Positions 56,102 through 64,000 of a stretch of 64,000 nucleotides of DNA are shown here, piece by piece. The number at the start of each line of letters is the position of its first letter. Position 1 is the first letter of the stretch. Both the position numbers and the translations under genes were made by a program. Origin of the DNA: Paramesorhizobium deserti (GTDB taxonomy: Bacteria; Pseudomonadota; Alphaproteobacteria; Rhizobiales; Rhizobiaceae); assembly GCF_001558695.1 (NCBI RefSeq), contig NZ_LNTU01000039.1, positions 1 through 64,000 of the forward strand. Direction: 5' to 3'. The notes beneath the pieces were generated by a model that was not told the DNA's origin, did not search any database, and worked only from the letters and a program-made list of their open reading frames with translations.

Positions 56102-57439
56102 TCACTCGACATAAAACCCATACCCCTTGTTGACGGTGGGCTTTGCAGCCTGCGATTTCGCGGTTTCGCGGGGAGCCGAGAGCGCTCCGGACGGGCTGTC
56201 CAGCGGTGTCTTCAGACGGCGCTCGGAAGAAGGCGTTACGAGATAGGGCGTGATCAGGATCACGAGTTCCGTCTCGTTGCGCTGAAAGCGCTTTGACTTG
56301 AACAGTTCGCCGAGGATCGGGACATCGCCGACGACTGGCGTTTTTTCGATCTCATGGCTCTCCTGTCGCTGAAACAGTCCCGCGATCGCAAATGTCTGAC
56401 CGCTGCCGACCTCCACCATCGTGTCGGCACGGCGCACTTGCAGGGACGGTACGTTGAGGCCGCCGATCGACACGCTGCCGGCACTGGAGACGCTGCTGAC
56501 CTCAGGACGCACCCGGAGCGCGATGCGGTCGTTGGGCAGCAATGTCGGCGTGAACAAGAGCGAGACACCAAACTGCTTGTATTCGATGCCGATCTGCCGA
56601 TCGCCTACAGGGACGGGTATCGGAATTTCACCGCCTGCGAGAAAGCTCGCGGTCTGGCCGGTGACCGCCGTAATGTTGGGTTCGGCGAGGATCGTCAGGA
56701 TGCCGTTATCCTGCAAGGCATCCAGCAGGACGTCGACATTGACGCTCTTCCCGTTATTGATACCCTCGGCTCCTCCCGAGACATAACCGAAGGAAAACGA
56801 GCCGGTATTGACGAAGACGCTCCAGTTCAGCCCGTATCTGAGCAGTTCGTTGCGCGAAACCTCGGCGAAGCGGACACGAATATTCACCTGGTTGGGACCG
56901 ACCATCGTCGTGTTATTCAACGGCGGGGTATCAGGCGGGGAATAGCTCTGCAGCACGCTGTTGGCATCGAGCGCTTCGCCGACATTCCTGGCCTGGCCCG
57001 TTCCCACCACCTGACCGCCGAACAGGCTGATGTCGATCGTCGTGTTGGGCTGCAGCGCCTGCATCGATTGCTGCTGCGCGGTATCATCCCCAACCACCTG
57101 GATGCGCACGGTGCCGCGCATGCTCTGATCGGGGCTGAGCGCAATCAAATTGGTGGTGCCGATCTTCGCGGCATAGACATAGACCACGCCTGGAGAGACG
57201 ACACGCACGTCGGCGATCTCGGTATCGGCGAGAAAGACCGATTCCACCGGCTGATCGAACCGCAGGATCTGGCCCTGGCCCTTGGCCAGCTCGATCGCCT
57301 GCCCAGCATTGGCATCGACCTTGACCGACTGCGCCATGCCCGGAACGGAAAACGCCAGGCAGATTGCCGCCAGGAGGAGGATTTGTACGGGGATCAGTCT
57401 TGTCATCAATGCTTGAAACCTGATTGCACGTTCATTCAT
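56102..57439 (-). CDS. CpaC/RcpA-type (Tad pilus) secretin within the type III locus
   Basis: 445 codons (ATG 57439; 57406 also possible). Signal peptide ends FSVPGMAQSV. Residues ~30-100 match the pilus-secretin N-terminal domain (QILRFDQPVESVFLADTEIADV, YVYAAKIGTTNLI); the C-terminal half is a full secretin barrel (LAEPNITAVTGQTASFLAGGEIP and a closing PVVGDVPILGELFKS plus ELVILITPYLV). This is the CpaC layout, not that of HrcC/YscC or RhcC2, and no BON or N0 domain is seen. It lies 45 bp after sctV, so it likely supplies the type III outer-membrane ring. Confidence 0.88.
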   Translation of the reverse strand: MNERAIRFQALMTRLIPVQILLLAAICLAFSVPGMAQSVKVDANAGQAIELAKGQGQILRFDQPVESVFLADTEIADVRVVSPGVVYVYAAKIGTTNLIALSPDQSMRGTVRIQVVGDDTAQQQSMQALQPNTTIDISLFGGQVVGTGQARNVGEALDANSVLQSYSPPDTPPLNNTTMVGPNQVNIRVRFAEVSRNELLRYGLNWSVFVNTGSFSFGYVSGGAEGINNGKSVNVDVLLDALQDNGILTILAEPNITAVTGQTASFLAGGEIPIPVPVGDRQIGIEYKQFGVSLLFTPTLLPNDRIALRVRPEVSSVSSAGSVSIGGLNVPSLQVRRADTMVEVGSGQTFAIAGLFQRQESHEIEKTPVVGDVPILGELFKSKRFQRNETELVILITPYLVTPSSERRLKTPLDSPSGALSAPRETAKSQAAKPTVNKGYGFYVE

Positions 57440-57484
57440 GGGCGCGATTTCCAGGAGCAAGGCGGCGCACTTTCGACCATCAGT

Positions 57485-59623
57485 TCAAGCCTGGGACGAC
57501 GCGGCGGGCTCGCTATTGCGAATCTGGCGTAGCGACGGGGGCGGGAGGGAAATGGCGCCCAGGGACTGGACACTGAATTCGGACGCGATTTCCTGGTAGG
57601 AGAGGACGGGAAGCCTGATTTCATTGCGAACGAGCAGATTGCGCAAATGCCTGCGGATATCCATTGATGTGAGTACCGCCCGCACAGCATCCGGGCTGGC
57701 CTTTTCACCATATCGCCTAAGCTGGTCGATAATCGGCTTGGAAATCTGCTCAGGAACGCCGGCAAAGCCCCCTGCCTCTCCGCGCTCGAGCGCGGCGCGC
57801 AAGGCTTCCTCGGCATGCCGCGTCAGGACGTAGGCCGAGATGACGCGGTTCATTTCGGCATTGCGATGGCTGATTTGCCTGGCGAGCGCCACCCGCGCAT
57901 GCTCGACCAGCCCATAAGCCGTCGGGACGCGCGGTCCCCATTCCACGATCGCTTCCAGGATGGCCCGGAGATTGCCGATGGGAATATCCTCTTCAACCAG
58001 GCGGCGGAGGACTTCCGATATCTTCTGGAGAGAAGCGACACTCACCGCCTCCTTGACCAGATCCCCATAGTCTTCCTCGATCTGCGTCAGAAGCAGCCGC
58101 GTTTCCTGAAGTCCGATGAAATGCGACGCATATCGGCGCAGCACATCGGCAAGAACGTGGGCCAATACCGACGACGGCTCCTCGAAGCTGATCCCGGCGT
58201 TGCGCAAGGCCCCGGCATGGACGTCCTCGATCCAGACGGCCTCACGATCCCCCGTCGGTGCCGGACCGCGCCGATAGGGTATCTTCATCAGATCGAGGTC
58301 CACCGGATCGCCGGTCAGAAGCAGATAACCCACCGGAATCGCCCCGCTGACCACCGGCACGCCTTCGAGATCGACGCGGAAATCCTCTCCGTCCGATCGG
58401 GGATCGGCCATCAGATCGATGGCGGGCACGCTGACGCCGAGATCGTTGAGAAGATCGTGGCGCGTCCGGTCAGCCAGTTGCCGGAAAACCTGCGGATGCA
58501 CCTGCGCCGCCAGATCGCGGCCAATCCAGGCAACGAGGCGCGAAGACAGCTTGCTACCCAGGACAGCCGCTTCTTCTGCATGATCGGCCTCCCGCGCATT
58601 GGTCAGGATTTCGGGTTCCTGCTGCTCCTCGGCCGTTCCCGGCGAACTCCGCCGGTGGATGAGATAAGCAAGCCCACCGGCGCCCGCGCCAAGCCCGAGA
58701 AATACGAAAGTCGGAAAACCCGGGACGAAGCCCATGGCGAACAAAAGGGCTGCGGCAAGCGCCAGCGCTCGGGAATCGGCGACCAGCTGACCGACGATTT
58801 CCGAGCCGAGGTCCTGCTCACGTTCGGAGGCGACGCGAGTGACGACCACGCCCGAGGCAACCGCGATCAGAAGCGCCGGAATTTGCGTGATCAGGCCGTC
58901 GCCGACCGACAGGAGAGAATAGGTCTGCGCGGCGTCGGAAAAGCGCATGTCATGCTGCATCATACCGACGAAAAGGCCACCGATGAGATTGACGACGATG
59001 ATGATCAGCCCGGCGATCGCATCGCCCTTGACGAACTTCATGGCGCCGTCCATGGCGCCATAGAACTGGCTCTCTCGCTCCAGATTGCGGCGGCGCAACC
59101 GTGCCTCGTCCTGGTCGATGTCGCCGTTCCGCGCCTCGTTGTCGATGCTCATCTGCTTGCCGGGCAGCGCATCGAGGGTGAAGCGCGCGGCCACTTCGGC
59201 GACGCGTTCCGCACCCTTGGTGATGACAACAAACTGGGCGATGGTGATGACCAGAAAGACGACCAGCCCGATGATCACCTGACCGGCGATAACGAACTCA
59301 CCGAAGGCCGAGACGATCTGTCCGGCATCGGCCTGCAGAAGAATCAGGCGCGTCGTGGTGATGGAGAGCGAAAGACGAAAGAGCGTGGCGAGCAGGATGA
59401 CCGAGGGCAGCGCGGAAAACTGCACCGGCTTGAAGATGTAGAACGCCACGACCAGGATGAGCAGACTGAAGGCGATGTTCAGCCCGATGAGCATATCGAC
59501 GAGGAATGTCGGCATCGGGATGATCATCATCACGATGGCCAGCATCATGAACGCGGCGATGACGACGTCGGAGCGCTTGGCGGCCCGCCTGGCGAACCCG
59601 TTCAGGGCGGCGACCGTGCTCAT
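57485..59623 (-). CDS. sctV: Type III secretion export-gate protein SctV
   Basis: 712 codons. Seven to eight N-terminal membrane segments, then the FHIPEP signature region (ITKGAERVAEVAARFTLDALPGKQMSID) and DEARLRRRNLERESQFYGAMDGAMKFVKGDAIAGL. The ~350-residue cytoplasmic domain forms the nonameric export ring (DDLG-like VSVPAIDLMAD, VLADVLRRYASHFIGLQET). Starts 4 bp inside the upstream TPR gene. Firm identification. Confidence 0.96.
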   Translation of the reverse strand: MSTVAALNGFARRAAKRSDVVIAAFMMLAIVMMIIPMPTFLVDMLIGLNIAFSLLILVVAFYIFKPVQFSALPSVILLATLFRLSLSITTTRLILLQADAGQIVSAFGEFVIAGQVIIGLVVFLVITIAQFVVITKGAERVAEVAARFTLDALPGKQMSIDNEARNGDIDQDEARLRRRNLERESQFYGAMDGAMKFVKGDAIAGLIIIVVNLIGGLFVGMMQHDMRFSDAAQTYSLLSVGDGLITQIPALLIAVASGVVVTRVASEREQDLGSEIVGQLVADSRALALAAALLFAMGFVPGFPTFVFLGLGAGAGGLAYLIHRRSSPGTAEEQQEPEILTNAREADHAEEAAVLGSKLSSRLVAWIGRDLAAQVHPQVFRQLADRTRHDLLNDLGVSVPAIDLMADPRSDGEDFRVDLEGVPVVSGAIPVGYLLLTGDPVDLDLMKIPYRRGPAPTGDREAVWIEDVHAGALRNAGISFEEPSSVLAHVLADVLRRYASHFIGLQETRLLLTQIEEDYGDLVKEAVSVASLQKISEVLRRLVEEDIPIGNLRAILEAIVEWGPRVPTAYGLVEHARVALARQISHRNAEMNRVISAYVLTRHAEEALRAALERGEAGGFAGVPEQISKPIIDQLRRYGEKASPDAVRAVLTSMDIRRHLRNLLVRNEIRLPVLSYQEIASEFSVQSLGAISLPPPSLRQIRNSEPAASSQA

Positions 59624-59970
59624 GCGGCGGCCCTGTTCTTGAGACAGTCGAGAAATGTGAGATGAGCCCGCGCATTCTCGCCGTTAAGCCATAGCGCCCG
59701 GCTTTTCAAAAGCTGGAGATCGGCGGTGTCCTCCCCCTCGATCTCGCTGATCCTCTCTATTGCCGAAAGCGCGCGGTCGGCGGCCCCTGTCTCAAGAAAC
59801 ACCGTGGCGAGGGTACGCAGGATACCGGTGTCCTCGGGCGCGATCCGCGTCGCCAGAAGCAGGAAAACAAGCCCGCGATCACGGTTTCCCCCGCGGCAAT
59901 AGAGATAGCCGAGACCATGCAGGAACTCGGCGCTCTGGCGCGTATCGACCGTCACTCCGCCATCTCCCAC
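59620..59970 (-). CDS. TPR protein, type III chaperone-like
   Basis: 116 codons, overlapping sctV by 4 bp and the preceding gene by 19 bp. Two to three TPR-like helical pairs: FLHGLGYLYCRGGNRDRGLVFLLLATRIAPED, LRTLATVFLETGAADRALSAIERIS. Position and size suit a SctG/SctY-type chaperone for needle or export subunits; sequence alone does not decide. Confidence 0.65.
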   Translation of the reverse strand: MGDGGVTVDTRQSAEFLHGLGYLYCRGGNRDRGLVFLLLATRIAPEDTGILRTLATVFLETGAADRALSAIERISEIEGEDTADLQLLKSRALWLNGENARAHLTFLDCLKNRAAA

Positions 59971-60362
59971 CCGCCAATCTCCGGATTGTCCGCCTCGCGG
60001 CCCATGCGGTCGTGTAGATCACGGCGGCTCTCGATTTCCTCGGCGAGAACGGAAGCGGTGATCGAGGCGATTTCCGCCTCGATGCCCAGACCGGGCAACA
60101 GATCCTGCATGACGTGCTCGAGGATTTCCTGCGACCGGACGGCGCTGAACATGCTGGGATCGCTGACCTTCGGTTTCGCCAGTCGGGAGATATCCTCCCG
60201 GATCGGGTTCCTGGCCCTTCCTCCCGGTCGCTGCGCACTCCCCAGAAGCGCTTCGAAGGCGTCCACATGTTTGGAGACGACAGTTTCCGTTACGCTGCTT
60301 GCGGCAGACAGCCCCGCTTCCCTACGCTGCCAATCGCCGTTCCGGCGTAATTCAAGCGTCAT
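59952..60362 (-). CDS. Type III locus protein of unknown function
   Basis: 136 codons from ATG 60362. Mostly helical and polar, with ILEHVMQDLLPGLGIEAEIASITASVLAEEIESRRDL near the C-terminus. No family recognised. Its place between sctD and the TPR/sctV genes, with overlapping ends, makes it a component or chaperone of the system. Confidence 0.6.
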   Translation of the reverse strand: MTLELRRNGDWQRREAGLSAASSVTETVVSKHVDAFEALLGSAQRPGGRARNPIREDISRLAKPKVSDPSMFSAVRSQEILEHVMQDLLPGLGIEAEIASITASVLAEEIESRRDLHDRMGREADNPEIGGWEMAE

Positions 60363-60390
60363 ACCTGTTCCCCGCGGCCTTTCCGGCCGT

Positions 60391-61305
60391 TCAGAAAGTT
60401 AATGTAAATTCCTCGTCGTTCTTGCGAACCACCATGCGTCCGCTGCTGATATCCTTGATCACCCATCCGTCCTGCAGCACCGCGCCCGGATAGAGCCGCG
60501 CGCCGTTGGCCGCGACGGCATAAGGTGTTTCTCCGAACCATATGGCCTGCAGATTGAACCTGGGCTTCATCTTCGGCGCCTCAGGACCGACCTCGCTCGC
60601 CAGGACATGGGTACGGCCATAGGTCTGATCGAACCACTTTTGGATATCGACCCAGTCATTGTGCCGCTGCGGTGGCAAGCTGCCTGTTACGATCAGGCGC
60701 GCGCCGTCCGTGTCGACGGTGAGATGATCCAGCCCCTTTGACTGGAGCTTTTCGGCCAACGCGGTCTCCGGCGAATTCGTCGCTAACGCAGTCGATGTTT
60801 CGATCGGGTCTGTGGCTTGGGCCGTGCGCACGGCACCAAGCGCCGCCAGCTCCTGCCGCGGCTGGAACATTCCCCCGGCGCCGGCATTGACCGCCGCGAT
60901 GAAGATCAAGGACAAAACCGCGCTCCCCGCGATCCAGCGTCCACCGGGAATATTAATGCGAGTGGAACGCCGGGCTTGGCGGCCAGACAGTTTCACTCGC
61001 GCGTCGCCAAGCTGAAGCTCGGCGGGCAATGAAACCCGCGCACCATGGCCTACCGGTATGTGGGGGCCGCGCACCACCGTGACCGGGCCGCCGGTCGCCT
61101 CGATGAGAACCGCCGAGCGCTCCAGGCGTAGGGTCGCGTGATTCGCCGCCACCCCGGCATCGCTGAGCATCAGATCACATTCAGATGTCGAACCGATGCG
61201 CCAGGCCATGCCCTCCAGCGGGATGGAAACGCCCTGATGCACGCCTGCCGTCACATGAAACCGCACATCGGAATGAAGAACCGGAAGTCCAGCAACAGAT
61301 CCCAT
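60391..61305 (-). CDS. sctD: Type III inner-membrane ring protein SctD
   Basis: 304 codons. Residues ~15-105 form a FHA-like cytoplasmic domain (WRIGSTSECDLMLSDAGVAANHATLRLE). One membrane segment follows near 125-145 (WIAGSAVLSLIFIAAVNAG), then a periplasmic domain with ring-building motifs (LDHLTVDTDGARLIVTGSLPP). About 100 residues shorter than YscD, as in several rhizobial systems. First gene of the minus-strand type III operon after the small ORF. Confidence 0.83.
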   Translation of the reverse strand: MGSVAGLPVLHSDVRFHVTAGVHQGVSIPLEGMAWRIGSTSECDLMLSDAGVAANHATLRLERSAVLIEATGGPVTVVRGPHIPVGHGARVSLPAELQLGDARVKLSGRQARRSTRINIPGGRWIAGSAVLSLIFIAAVNAGAGGMFQPRQELAALGAVRTAQATDPIETSTALATNSPETALAEKLQSKGLDHLTVDTDGARLIVTGSLPPQRHNDWVDIQKWFDQTYGRTHVLASEVGPEAPKMKPRFNLQAIWFGETPYAVAANGARLYPGAVLQDGWVIKDISSGRMVVRKNDEEFTLTF

Positions 61306-61454
61306 GATCTTAACGCTCCAGCTATAACGACCTGACCGTTCACGACACCGCGGCGGGCATTACCGCTCCGGCTCGGATAACAAGGGAATAACTCGAATTT
61401 ACGCTGGAAAATCCGCGGATGGCGCATTGCCACCCGCGGATCTCAAAATTTGGA

Positions 61455-61616
61455 TTATTGCGGACGCTGCTTGGCAGCGTCGAGAGCCGCCTTCTTTTCC
61501 GTCGTGATCTCGGTCACCTTGGCCGACTTTTCGATAGCCTTGTCGAAAGCCGCTTCCATCCTGGAGATCGAAGCGTCCGAACCGGTCGACGAGGGGATTC
61601 CTGATACGCCGCTCAT
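61455..61616 (-). CDS. Small helical type III protein, 53 codons
   Basis: ATG 61616 follows GAAGGAACATTC and the frame ends at TAA 61455. The product starts with a Ser/Gly-rich stretch (MSGVSGIPSSTGSDAS), then an amphipathic helix (RMEAAFDKAIEKSAKVTEITTEKKAA) and ends KQRPQ. Too small for most ORF callers. It heads the minus-strand operon opposite rhcC1. It could be a needle/filament subunit or a chaperone; I cannot assign it. Confidence 0.6.
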   Translation of the reverse strand: MSGVSGIPSSTGSDASISRMEAAFDKAIEKSAKVTEITTEKKAALDAAKQRPQ

Positions 61617-62064
61617 ATGAATGTTCCTTCAGATAGTGGACATTTGAAGACGGTGAATTGCATGCCTGCGTGCCCCCGCAGGTCCGGAGCTTTCGCTGCG
61701 AGACGCAACGGAACCATCACGGGCAGCCGCAATCTAAGTGGTTTTAATGAAGTGGCAACCCAATAAATAGGGGTTCAATTTTGACCGATCCGTGTCATAA
61801 ACGCGCAAAAATTCGGGATAACGAATTCATAAACAAAAATTTTATTGTATCAGTTCGTTTTCTCCGGCACGTTTTGAACGAAAATTAGCGAAATCACATA
61901 TTGTATCAACCTGTTGTATTTATTTATACATTTTTGAATTGACGAATAATTGTCACTTGATTTCGAAATCTTTGCCTATAGTCTGACCTCCAAGTAGAGG
62001 CATGGGGCGGCAAGCTCCAGCCGTTACACTCTGTAAGCCCCTTCCCGCTCGATTCGGAGGCCTC
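61617..62064. promoter_or_regulatory. Divergent type III promoter region
   Basis: About 450 bp of strongly AT-rich sequence (61780-61990) between the two divergent type III operons. TATTGTATCA occurs twice, at 61843-61852 and 61899-61908 (56-bp spacing), with a third partial TTGTAT at 61914. A TATAGT near 61977 could be the -10 for the plus-strand operon. No canonical tts box or PIP box was recognised, so the regulator is unknown. Confidence 0.5.
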
Positions 62065-62748
62065 GTGCAGACAGCGATGTTCATGATGGACAAGATTGCT
62101 GGCAGACGATGGAGCATCGCCCTGGCTGCGAGCGGGATTGCGTGGCTGGCCGCCACGTCCTTCGCACATAGTGCTGAGCTCGATCTCCTGGACAGGCCTT
62201 ATGCCTATGTGCTCATTGATCAGGATGCGCCCAGCGCGCTAAGGGAGTTCGGCCGCAATCTCGGTATCCCCATCGATATATCGGATAGGGTCCGCGGCCA
62301 GGTGCGGGGCGAGATCAGGGCAAGAACCGCCGGCGAATTCCTGCGCGAGCTTGCCGCCGCCAATGGCCTCGTCTGGTATTTCGACGGTTCTGTCCTGCAT
62401 GTGAATTCCAGCGAGGAGTTCACCACGCAAATCATCGACGCGGGCCGCGCCAGCGGCGCGACGGTCCTTGACGAGATGCAGCGCCTGCGGCTGACCGATC
62501 CCCGCTTTTCCATCTATTTCACGCCGCATTCTTCCGCGCTGCGCGTATCCGGCCCGCCATCCTATATCGCGATGGTCCGCCAGGTCGTGTCGACAGTCCA
62601 ACCGCCGCCACAAACGCAGGCTGATGATCCCCGCGTGCGGGTGTTCCGCGGCGGGCGTCGCGACGAGCTCGTCACCAGCCGCCCGACCCTGACTGCCGAA
62701 ACGGCGTCGCGCGAGCAGCTTTCAGATACCACCAGTCAGCAACGATAG
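62065..62748 (+). CDS. rhcC1: Stand-alone N-terminal secretin domain of the T3SS (RhcC1/SctC N-domain)
   Basis: 227 codons. GTG 62065 is chosen because GGAGG stands four bases before it; ATG 62077 or 62086 are alternatives. Signal peptide covers WSIALAASGIAWLAATSFAHSAE. Residues ~45-115 match the N0 domain of type III secretins (YVLIDQDAPSALREFGRNLGIPIDISDRVRGQV and VWYFDGSVLHVNSS); an N1-like domain follows. There is no barrel. In rhizobial systems the SctC secretin is split into rhcC1 and rhcC2; here the barrel half appears to be the Tad-type gene at 56102. Gene order matches nolW-nolB-nolT. Confidence 0.8.
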   Translation: MQTAMFMMDKIAGRRWSIALAASGIAWLAATSFAHSAELDLLDRPYAYVLIDQDAPSALREFGRNLGIPIDISDRVRGQVRGEIRARTAGEFLRELAAANGLVWYFDGSVLHVNSSEEFTTQIIDAGRASGATVLDEMQRLRLTDPRFSIYFTPHSSALRVSGPPSYIAMVRQVVSTVQPPPQTQADDPRVRVFRGGRRDELVTSRPTLTAETASREQLSDTTSQQR

Positions 62749-62757
62749 GAGAAGCGA

Positions 62758-62937
62758 ATGTCCGTTCAGCCGGTCAATGCCACAGCGAATGTCGAGCCGA
62801 CGCCGGACCAGGCCAACCAGGAAGCTTTCGATGCCGCCCTGGAGCAGGCCATGAGCCAGGCCGGCACGACACTCATCGGACAGCTTATGATGCAGCAATC
62901 CAATGAAATCCTGAACGAAGCGATGTCCGACGAATAA
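62758..62937 (+). CDS. Small type III protein, 59 codons
   Basis: ATG 62758 after TAGGAGAAGCGA, 9 bp beyond rhcC1. The product has a Thr/Pro-rich start and a C-terminal helix (EAFDAALEQAMSQAGTTLIGQLMMQQ). Too short for standard ORF lists. Lying between rhcC1 and sctI, it is a candidate needle, rod or filament component, but no family match can be made by eye. Confidence 0.6.
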   Translation: MSVQPVNATANVEPTPDQANQEAFDAALEQAMSQAGTTLIGQLMMQQSNEILNEAMSDE

Positions 62938-62981
62938 TCCGCTCGCCTGGAACAGGCGCGCTTTGAAAAATGGAGCCGATC

Positions 62982-63437
62982 ATGCCCGGAATCCAGACGA
63001 TCACCGCCCTGCCGGGAGCTGCCGCCGATACGGGACCTCTTTCGCCCGTTTCGCAAAACGCGCAGAACCTCTTCGAGTTCATGGCTGAAAATGTGCGTAT
63101 CCTGCCGCAGCAGGCAAGCCCCGTCGATCTCGGTCGCACCATGCTCAATGACCTCAAGGGGTTTGTCGAGCGCAGCGGCAGCTTTTCGAGCCGGGCGCAA
63201 CGCCTTATCGACGGCCAGGACACCCCGACCCCGGCCAGCTTTTCAGCCAATGTGAAGGAATTGGGGAACAGCGCCTCCTCGACGGCGCCTCAGGCGGAGA
63301 GCGTCGGAGACAAGCAGATTCAGCGCGTCGTCGCCTCCCTCGGCATGATGTTCGACCATTCCATCGAAACCCAGATGGTGGTGCGCGGCGCCACGCAGGT
63401 TTCGGGCGCCGCCAACACCCTTCTCAAGGGCCAATGA
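62982..63437 (+). CDS. sctI: Type III inner-rod protein SctI (NolB-like)
   Basis: 151 codons; ATG 62982 is preferred because GGAG lies six bases upstream (ATG 62970 is the alternative). The C-terminus VASLGMMFDHSIETQMVVRGATQVSGAANTLLKGQ has the helix pattern of SctI inner rods. The N-terminal part is polar and variable, as in NolB. Located between the rhcC1 and sctJ genes as in rhizobial clusters. Confidence 0.78.
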   Translation: MPGIQTITALPGAAADTGPLSPVSQNAQNLFEFMAENVRILPQQASPVDLGRTMLNDLKGFVERSGSFSSRAQRLIDGQDTPTPASFSANVKELGNSASSTAPQAESVGDKQIQRVVASLGMMFDHSIETQMVVRGATQVSGAANTLLKGQ

Positions 63438-63462
63438 TCCAGTTGCCAGAGGGAGACCGCGG

Positions 63463-64000
63463 GTGCGGCACATTGCAGTAAGATGGGTGATGATCGCCGC
63501 CACCGCGATTCTGCTTCAGGCGTGCAAGGCGGAGCTCTATTCGAACCTCGATGAACGCGAAGCCAACACGATGGTGGCGACGCTGTTGTCCAACGGCATT
63601 TCGGCAAGCCGCGCGGTGCAAAAGGACGGCAAGCTGTCCGTCACCGTCGAGAAGAGCCAGTTCGCGCAAGCCGTCAACATTCTGAGCGAGGCAGGCCTGC
63701 CGAAGGAGCAGTTCGCGTCCATCGGCAGCGTCTTCAAGCAGGAAGGGCTTGTCGCCTCTCCGGTTCAGGAACGCGCGCAGATGATCTATGCGCTGAGCGA
63801 AGAGCTCTCGAAAACGGTGTCCGAAATTGACGGCGTTCTGTCGGCGCGGGTCCATGTCGTCCTGCCGGGCAACGATCCGCTCCAGCGCAATGCCGCGCCG
63901 GCATCGGCTTCTGTCTTTATCCGCCACGAACCGAGCCTCGACATCAACGCCCTGATACCGCAGATCAAGACGCTCGTGGCCAATGGCATTGCGGGATTGA
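63463..64000 (+). CDS. sctJ: Type III inner-membrane ring lipoprotein SctJ (partial)
   Basis: Starts at GTG 63463 (GAGGGAGACC upstream) and runs off the right edge after 179 codons. Lipobox ILLQACKAE gives the N-terminal lipidated Cys. Then the conserved SctJ pattern: LYSNLDEREANTMVATLL, ILSEAGLPKEQF, FKQEGLVASPVQERAQMIYALSEELSKTVSEIDGV with RVHVVLP. The missing end should carry the C-terminal membrane helix. Forms the inner ring with SctD. Confidence 0.95.
   Translation, partial: MRHIAVRWVMIAATAILLQACKAELYSNLDEREANTMVATLLSNGISASRAVQKDGKLSVTVEKSQFAQAVNILSEAGLPKEQFASIGSVFKQEGLVASPVQERAQMIYALSEELSKTVSEIDGVLSARVHVVLPGNDPLQRNAAPASASVFIRHEPSLDINALIPQIKTLVANGIAGL

Noticed and set aside
56102-57439. 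Interpretation as part of a complete Tad pilus locus
   Set aside because: No tadA, tadB, tadC, cpaB or pilin gene is present, and the neighbours are sctV and sctD, so a T3SS role is more likely.
56354-57532. Plus-strand ORF of 392 codons opposite the secretin gene
   Set aside because: Antisense of a clear CpaC-type secretin; no motif of its own.
57815-59665. Plus-strand ORF of 616 codons opposite sctV
   Set aside because: Antisense shadow: sctV on the other strand has full family signatures, and the plus-strand translation is Arg/Asp/His-rich low-information sequence.

Overview
The window looks like a plant-associated alphaproteobacterium of the Rhizobiaceae (Rhizobium/Agrobacterium type). 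The evidence is a rhizobial (Rhc-like) type III secretion cluster with the order rhcC1-(small ORF)-sctI-sctJ, a RIME1-like palindromic repeat and a second REP-type doublet, several sugar ABC operons with ROK and LacI regulators, a GH127 arabinofuranosidase operon, and an opine-like ABC/phosphodiesterase operon. No rRNA, tRNA or CRISPR array was seen.

Layout. (1) 1-5767, minus: the N-terminal ~1,920 residues of a giant autotransporter adhesin whose barrel lies off the left edge. (2) 6282-7234: an IS5-family element with 18-bp inverted ends and a TAA target duplication. (3) 7489-15233, minus: four genes for large multi-domain immunoglobulin-like proteins without signal peptides. The third and fourth look like halves of one gene broken at a 61-bp direct repeat of 118-bp period, and a 124-bp tandem duplication sits at the far end. 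(4) 16175-23339: a glycan decoration locus (glycosyltransferase, sulfotransferase-like, NeuD-like acetyltransferase, beta-propeller glycosidase-like, DegT aminotransferase-like, WbqC), followed on the opposite strand by a PhyH dioxygenase and an FkbM methyltransferase. (5) 23597-29852, minus: peptide/opine-type ABC transporter plus glycerophosphodiester phosphodiesterase, a gene content like the agrocinopine (acc) operon. (6) 30215-38090: a carbohydrate ABC transporter divergent from a ROK regulator, with Gfo/Idh oxidoreductase and ThuA-like genes. (7) 38189-45425: a LacI regulator with twin operators, ABC transporter and GH127 beta-L-arabinofuranosidase. (8) 45566-49910: periplasmic copper handling (His-rich protein, TolC-like lipoprotein, multicopper oxidase, cupredoxin, CusF-like). 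(9) 49995-53655: DUF3606-type protein, membrane protein, Xre/RES toxin-antitoxin pair, L,D-transpeptidase. (10) 53683-64000: type III secretion system running off the right edge.

The most unusual part is the type III system. Its outer-membrane pore appears to combine a stand-alone T3SS-type secretin N-domain (62065-62748) with a Tad-pilus (CpaC-type) secretin (56102-57439), next to a CpaD-like lipoprotein and a TadD-like TPR lipoprotein. Its SctU lacks the NPTH self-cleavage motif. An L,D-transpeptidase gene follows sctU by 27 bp, and two small ORFs (53 and 59 codons) lie at the divergent promoter.

How the genes fit together: the autotransporter, Ig-like proteins and glycan genes suggest a surface or host-contact island. 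The ABC operons scavenge plant- or microbe-derived sugars and phosphodiesters. The T3SS would act at the host interface. Function assignments rest on motif recognition by eye; no database search was run.
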